IMG/VR virus record: IMGVR_UViG_3300036768_000068
Location: 1-23,042 of that record
Source of the DNA: a virus
Strand: one strand, 5' to 3'
Length of the DNA: 23,042 nucleotides
Part shown: piece after piece, positions 19,772 to 23,042 of the stretch
Layout: every line of letters begins with the position of its first letter
How positions within the stretch are numbered: position 1 is the stretch's first letter
Notes under the pieces: generated by a model
The model's database searches: none
Seen by the model: the letters and a program-made list of their open reading frames with translations, nothing else
What the model was told of the DNA's origin: nothing
Position numbers and translations under genes: made by a program

Positions 19772-20055
19772 TCCTTGTCCGCCTTCTTGTCCAGCTTGTC
19801 CTCGATGCGCCGTAGGGCCTGGAATATGTTGTCCCCCATCTGCTGGAAGTCGGTCTTGCTAACGTAGTGCGTGGGCATTTCCACTCGCAGATCGTTGACC
19901 GCTTGAGCCAGCTGAATGTCAACCTTCTCCAAGTCACGCAGCCGCGTGAACAAAGTTTTGAGCAGCCAGCCGCCTAATGTGCTCACCGCCACCATCGCCA
20001 GGTTGAACATTGCAGCCCAGTCGATGAATTGTGTTGCATCAGCAGGAGTCGCCAT
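19768..20055 (-). CDS. Small one-TM protein of the lysis cassette (95 aa)
   Basis: It has a short N-terminal segment, a single hydrophobic stretch at about 16-35 (FNLAMVAVSTLGGWLLKTLF), then a long charged helix LRDLEKVDIQLAQAVNDLRV and a segment PTHYVSKTDFQQMGDN ending RRIEDKLDKKADKE. Proteins of this shape (one TM helix plus coiled coil, with the xLPTHYVxKxDF pattern) are common next to phage endolysins. A second holin, an antiholin or an inner-membrane spanin component are all possible; the sequence does not decide between them. It overlaps the endolysin start and the gene at 20039. Confidence 0.72.
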   Translation of the reverse strand: MATPADATQFIDWAAMFNLAMVAVSTLGGWLLKTLFTRLRDLEKVDIQLAQAVNDLRVEMPTHYVSKTDFQQMGDNIFQALRRIEDKLDKKADKE

Positions 20056-20263
20056 GTCGAGTCTTTCTGTCGGTTGTGATCAGGAATTTTTTAGCCGTCC
20101 TTAGACTACCTGCCGCCGAAGCGACTGCTTGCACTTCGGCTATGTCGTCAAACGCTGCGTCAACAGTGTGAAACGTCCTTGATGTGTACACGGTCTTACC
20201 GCAGTTATTGACCAACTCATACAGCCAGCTACCGGACCCTAATCTGCGTACAAAGAATTTCAC
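20039..20263 (-). CDS. Small unknown protein (74 aa)
   Basis: The start is GTG 20263, immediately after the stop of the upstream gene, and the frame overlaps the next gene by 17 nt. The N-terminal 45 residues (MKFFVRRLGSGSWLYELVNN, then GKTVYTSRTFHTVDAAFDDI) look like a small beta-rich unit similar in outline to YegP/DUF1508 domains, but the match is weak. A basic tail KKFLITTDRKTRHG follows. No clear ribosome binding site is seen, so translation would rely on coupling. Confidence 0.45.
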   Translation of the reverse strand: MKFFVRRLGSGSWLYELVNNCGKTVYTSRTFHTVDAAFDDIAEVQAVASAAGSLRTAKKFLITTDRKTRHGDSC

Positions 20264-20719
20264 TCAGCTACCATCATCGTCATCGTTGGCCAAGGTCAGC
20301 AGTCGATTGAACTGTCGGTTAGTGAGACCCGATAGATCGCGCAGCGTGCGAAACTCGAACGAACCACGTTCGATCAGCGGGCCGCGACTCCACCACGCTT
20401 TCATCTTACGCTTGGCCCGACCAGCCGGCATAGCATTAATGAGCGTGTCCACATCGTTCTCAGTGACGTTGTGCTCCTTGTCCAGCACGTTGATAAACTT
20501 GTATAGGACCGCGCTATTATGAGTGGGGGCGTCATCACTGGACTGCGCAGGCGGCGGCAAGTAGGGGCGCTGCTGCCAATTGAAGCCGTCGAAAAATGAA
20601 CGTAGGCGCCCGGGCTCAGCGTGAATGTCCAGCAAGGCAGGCGGCGTGGGCACGCTGCGCGGAGAGCCGTTAGGCACTTCGCCAGCGTACCAACCAAAAT
20701 CGTTGTAACTGTAGAACAT
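20264..20719 (-). CDS. Tail-fibre-associated or unknown virion protein (151 aa)
   Basis: It lies 15 nt after the large tail protein gene. The start MFYSYNDFGWYAGEVPNGSP resembles the N-terminus of tail-fibre assembly proteins, and the gene position fits. The C-terminal half (LYKFINVLDKEHNVTENDVD, then MKAWWSRGPLIERGSFEF and LSGLTNRQFNRLLTLAND) looks helical and ends in an acidic tail DDDDGS. The assignment rests mainly on position and the N-terminal pattern, and a fibre chaperone is the leading guess. Confidence 0.6.
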   Translation of the reverse strand: MFYSYNDFGWYAGEVPNGSPRSVPTPPALLDIHAEPGRLRSFFDGFNWQQRPYLPPPAQSSDDAPTHNSAVLYKFINVLDKEHNVTENDVDTLINAMPAGRAKRKMKAWWSRGPLIERGSFEFRTLRDLSGLTNRQFNRLLTLANDDDDGS

Positions 20720-20734
20720 GCGTCAGTCTCCTTA

Positions 20735-23026
20735 TCAAGCAAACATGCCGGTCTGCGAGCCTTTGAGCACTAGAACAGCCTGATGAGTGTTGTCACTGCC
20801 CAATACGGCGCGAGGCGAACCGCTTATGTCCATTTCCCATTGGTACTCGTCGATCATGGCGCCGTACCACGCGCCGCGCAAGCTTTGCGTTAGGTACTGT
20901 CCCCAAGGCCCGTTGAGCGACGAAGCCACAAACAGCCGCGTGGTTTCGTAGTTAGCAGCGCTATAGCTGGGATACAACCAGGCGCCGTTGAGCTTGAACG
21001 GAGCCGGCTGCTGACTCGGCCACCATTGCGGTAACTCGCAGGCGTTGGACGACCAGTTGATGCCGTCGTTGGTTTCCATCACCACGTTGAGACCGTTGGA
21101 AAGAGCGCGCATGTAGCCGTCCGATTGGATCTGCGCCACGGAGCCGCTCGCGGGACGTTGAGGCATGGACCGTGCGGTCCAGGTGAGTCCGTCGGTACTG
21201 GTCCAGTAGAAAGCGCTGCCCTTTCGTTGAATGATTGCCATGCTGCCTAGACGCTTCTTGTTGACGTAGTTGATGGCGCTACTGCTGTTCGTGTTCAGGA
21301 CAGCGGTGAACGCAGTAGCGGTGCCGTCGGTAGAACGCATCAGCAAACCGTTGGAGCCGCCGATGAACCAGTTGCCGTTACCGTAGACTACGCTGCTCAG
21401 CGTCTCAGTGCTGAGCTCTACCTGCTGCGTCCAATTGACGCCGTCTGTACTAGTCAGCACCGTGCCGTTGGCGCCTACGGCCACGAAACGGCTATTGCCG
21501 TAGGCCACGCGGTTGAGATTCTGCGTCGTGCCACTAGTGCGCGCGGTCCATGTGATACCGTCTGGGCTGGTCAAGATGGTTCCGGCGTTGCCAACAACCG
21601 CCCACAACGCTCCCGAACCAGCCACCCCGCTGAGATTCTGTGTTGTACCGCTAGTGCGCGCGGTCCATGTGATACCGTCTGGGCTGGTCAAGATGGTTCC
21701 GGTGTCGCCCGCGACCACGAATTGGCCAGCAATAGCTGCGACGCCTCGCAACGATTGACCCGTGCCGCTGGCTCGATTGGTCCAGGTAGTGCCCGGGGCG
21801 GTGGAAGACATGAGCGTGCCCCCGTTGCCTACGGCAACCCAGGTGGTAGCACTGCCCATGTAGGCCACATCGAACCAGTTGCCGGATGGAGTCGTCACGT
21901 TGCTCCACGAATCACCGCTGTTAGTGCTGTACTGTAAGGACGTGCTACCGAACGGCACGCCCACTACGGCACCGCTGCCGTTAGTAGCGAGGGCGCGCAG
22001 GTCCACAGACGTCGCCAACGTGCGGGCTGTCCAACTAGTACCGTTAGTGCTGTTAGCGGCCTGCGTAGTAGCTGAACCGTTGAGCGTACCGCCTACGATC
22101 AACGTGGTGGTGCTAGCGTTGTACGCAATGGCCTGTAGCGACGGGGTGTGTCCGAAAGGCAACGGGTTAGTGCCGCCGTTGGTCCACGACGTACCGGTGG
22201 CGCTAGTTTGGTACGTGCCGGTGGCGCTGGCGAGCTGCTGTAGTGCGAAGTAGGTGGAGCCAGCAAATCCCAACGCGTGAGTCGCGTTAGCCAAAGCCGA
22301 GCTGGTGTGCGCCCAGCTCACTCCGCTGTCAGTGGACTTAAGGATGCCCAGACCGCTCGTGGCCATGATAACTTCGACACCTTGGCTGGCTACTGCGTCG
22401 ATGGTGTACGCACTGGGCAGGTTGCGAGTCGTCCAAGTTTCACCGTCTGGGCTAGTCCGAATAGCGGACATACTGCCGGATGCCGCTAACGCAGCAAAGT
22501 TGGAACCCCACTTGTAGATGCGGTGCTGCGTCGCTCCGCTGTTAATCATGACTTGTTTGAACACCGTCTCACCCGCGCTAACAGGCCGAAAACCGGTGTT
22601 GTCGCTGAAGATGTTGCGAGCCTGAAGCACGACCAACTCAGTCCATTCTGGCGCTACTCCCGGGGTCTTGGTAGTAACATCTGACACGTTAGTATTCAGC
22701 AGCCAGTATTTGCCGTTGTGCGTAACGCTAGCCGGCTTATTCAACGCGCCGGACAAGGTACTCCAAGCGCCCTTGTAATTGGCCGCAGCTAGCAATGTAG
22801 TGGCTGACGTGGCAGCAGCGTTAGCTGAGTTGGCCGCCGACGTGGCCGCGTCGTTAGCGGTAGCCGCGTGAATAGAGGCGTTGAGCTCGCTGTTGCTGAC
22901 CGCAGCCTGAAGCGCGTTGGCTTCAGTTGCAAAGGTAGGCAAAGCGCCCAGAAATGTGTCTGCCCTGGAGCTGAAGTTGGCCGGGTCTTGACGCGACGGC
23001 GGGGTGGGAAGTGCGGTGATAGGCAT
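20735..23026 (-). CDS. Large tail protein with Asp-box beta-propeller repeats
   Basis: Probably a tail fibre or tailspike-type host-recognition protein. The N-terminal 75 residues (SRQDPANFSSRADTFLGALP, then an Ala/Asn-rich helix AATSAANSANAAATSATT) match the virion-attachment end of phage tail proteins. From about residue 180 there are roughly ten Asp-box-like motifs S-x-D-G-x-x-W, such as SPDGETWT, STDSGVSW, STNSGDSW, SPDGITWT twice, STDGVNWT and STDGLTWT, with VAVGNGGT-type strands between them, as in sialidase/YCF48-like beta-propellers. ATG 23026 is preferred; TTG 23032 adds two residues. Two repeat units are almost identical in DNA. The start of any upstream gene is outside the window. 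Confidence 0.85.
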   Translation of the reverse strand: MPITALPTPPSRQDPANFSSRADTFLGALPTFATEANALQAAVSNSELNASIHAATANDAATSAANSANAAATSATTLLAAANYKGAWSTLSGALNKPASVTHNGKYWLLNTNVSDVTTKTPGVAPEWTELVVLQARNIFSDNTGFRPVSAGETVFKQVMINSGATQHRIYKWGSNFAALAASGSMSAIRTSPDGETWTTRNLPSAYTIDAVASQGVEVIMATSGLGILKSTDSGVSWAHTSSALANATHALGFAGSTYFALQQLASATGTYQTSATGTSWTNGGTNPLPFGHTPSLQAIAYNASTTTLIVGGTLNGSATTQAANSTNGTSWTARTLATSVDLRALATNGSGAVVGVPFGSTSLQYSTNSGDSWSNVTTPSGNWFDVAYMGSATTWVAVGNGGTLMSSTAPGTTWTNRASGTGQSLRGVAAIAGQFVVAGDTGTILTSPDGITWTARTSGTTQNLSGVAGSGALWAVVGNAGTILTSPDGITWTARTSGTTQNLNRVAYGNSRFVAVGANGTVLTSTDGVNWTQQVELSTETLSSVVYGNGNWFIGGSNGLLMRSTDGTATAFTAVLNTNSSSAINYVNKKRLGSMAIIQRKGSAFYWTSTDGLTWTARSMPQRPASGSVAQIQSDGYMRALSNGLNVVMETNDGINWSSNACELPQWWPSQQPAPFKLNGAWLYPSYSAANYETTRLFVASSLNGPWGQYLTQSLRGAWYGAMIDEYQWEMDISGSPRAVLGSDNTHQAVLVLKGSQTGMFA
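21534..21702 (-). repeat. 117-bp tandem repeat in the tail protein gene
   Basis: 52 bp at 21534-21585 are identical to 21651-21702, 117 bp apart, and similarity continues on both sides (TGAGATTCTG at 21514 and 21631). The unit encodes 39 residues centred on SPDGITWTARTSGTTQNL. Silent identity across 52 bp points to recent duplication or gene conversion. Confidence 0.85.
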
Positions 23027-23042
23027 GGTCAAATCATCCCTT

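Noticed and set aside
21513-22253. Several + strand frames opposite the tail gene with repeated sequence
   Set aside because: Their repeats simply mirror the propeller repeats of the - strand gene.
1-23042. tRNA or rRNA genes and a phage single-subunit RNA polymerase
   Set aside because: I saw no cloverleaf-like segment in the gaps and no RNA polymerase motifs in any frame; the promoters look suited to the host RNA polymerase.

Overview
The window is part of a tailed, probably strictly lytic, dsDNA phage genome with a proteobacterial-type host. Evidence: tightly packed genes with ATGA/GTGA/TGATG overlaps, Shine-Dalgarno sites of the AAGGAG type, a virus-encoded family A DNA polymerase, ATP-dependent ligase and nucleases on the + strand, and a convergent late block on the - strand with a Gram-negative-type 3TM holin, a GH108 endolysin and a tail protein. 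I see no integrase, repressor, rRNA or tRNA. The host cannot be named from the sequence.

Layout. (1) 1-1203: end of an upstream gene, a small unknown gene and a dCTP deaminase. (2) 1204-1470: a non-coding regulatory region with a sigma70-like promoter inside a 63-bp element. (3) 1471-11138: small unknown genes, ATP-dependent DNA ligase, a conserved phage protein, a Cys-rich ssDNA-binding-protein candidate, DNA polymerase with 3'-5' exonuclease, a Cas4/RecB-like nuclease with four cysteines, a membrane-anchored DEDDh exonuclease, a GNAT acetyltransferase, a VRR-NUC nuclease and an SNF2-like helicase. (4) 11139-11409: a second regulatory region carrying the same 63-bp promoter element (62 of 63 bases identical). 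(5) 11410-12868: three small or unknown genes, one with a Lys/Ala/Pro-rich linker and a possible internal start. (6) 12935-18710: the most interesting block, a predicted thymidine hypermodification island. It holds two proteins of the alpha-glutamyl/putrescinyl-thymine pyrophosphorylase (aGPT-PPlase, amino acid:DNA transferase) class, a DAO-like FAD enzyme, a P-loop kinase of the 5-hydroxymethyl-dU DNA kinase type, a MazG-like NTP pyrophosphohydrolase, a thymidylate-synthase-fold probable dUMP hydroxymethylase, a YfbR-like HD phosphohydrolase and a DUF3310 protein. (7) 18711-18822: convergent terminator region. (8) 18817-23026 (- strand): holin, endolysin, a small one-TM protein, two small genes and a large Asp-box beta-propeller tail protein.

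How the genes may work together (inference from known pathways): dCTP deaminase and the pyrophosphohydrolase supply dUMP; the TS-fold enzyme makes 5-hydroxymethyl-dUMP; after phosphorylation by an enzyme not identified here, the polymerase incorporates it; the P-loop kinase activates hydroxymethyl-dU in DNA; an aGPT-PPlase-class enzyme replaces the phosphate with an amino acid; the flavin enzyme trims that adduct and the GNAT may acetylate the resulting amine. In characterised phages this combination (transferase, flavin-dependent lyase, acetyltransferase) gives 5-aminomethyl- or 5-acetylaminomethyl-deoxyuridine. Having two divergent transferase-class genes side by side, without an obvious radical-SAM or PLP gene in the window, is the point most worth testing.
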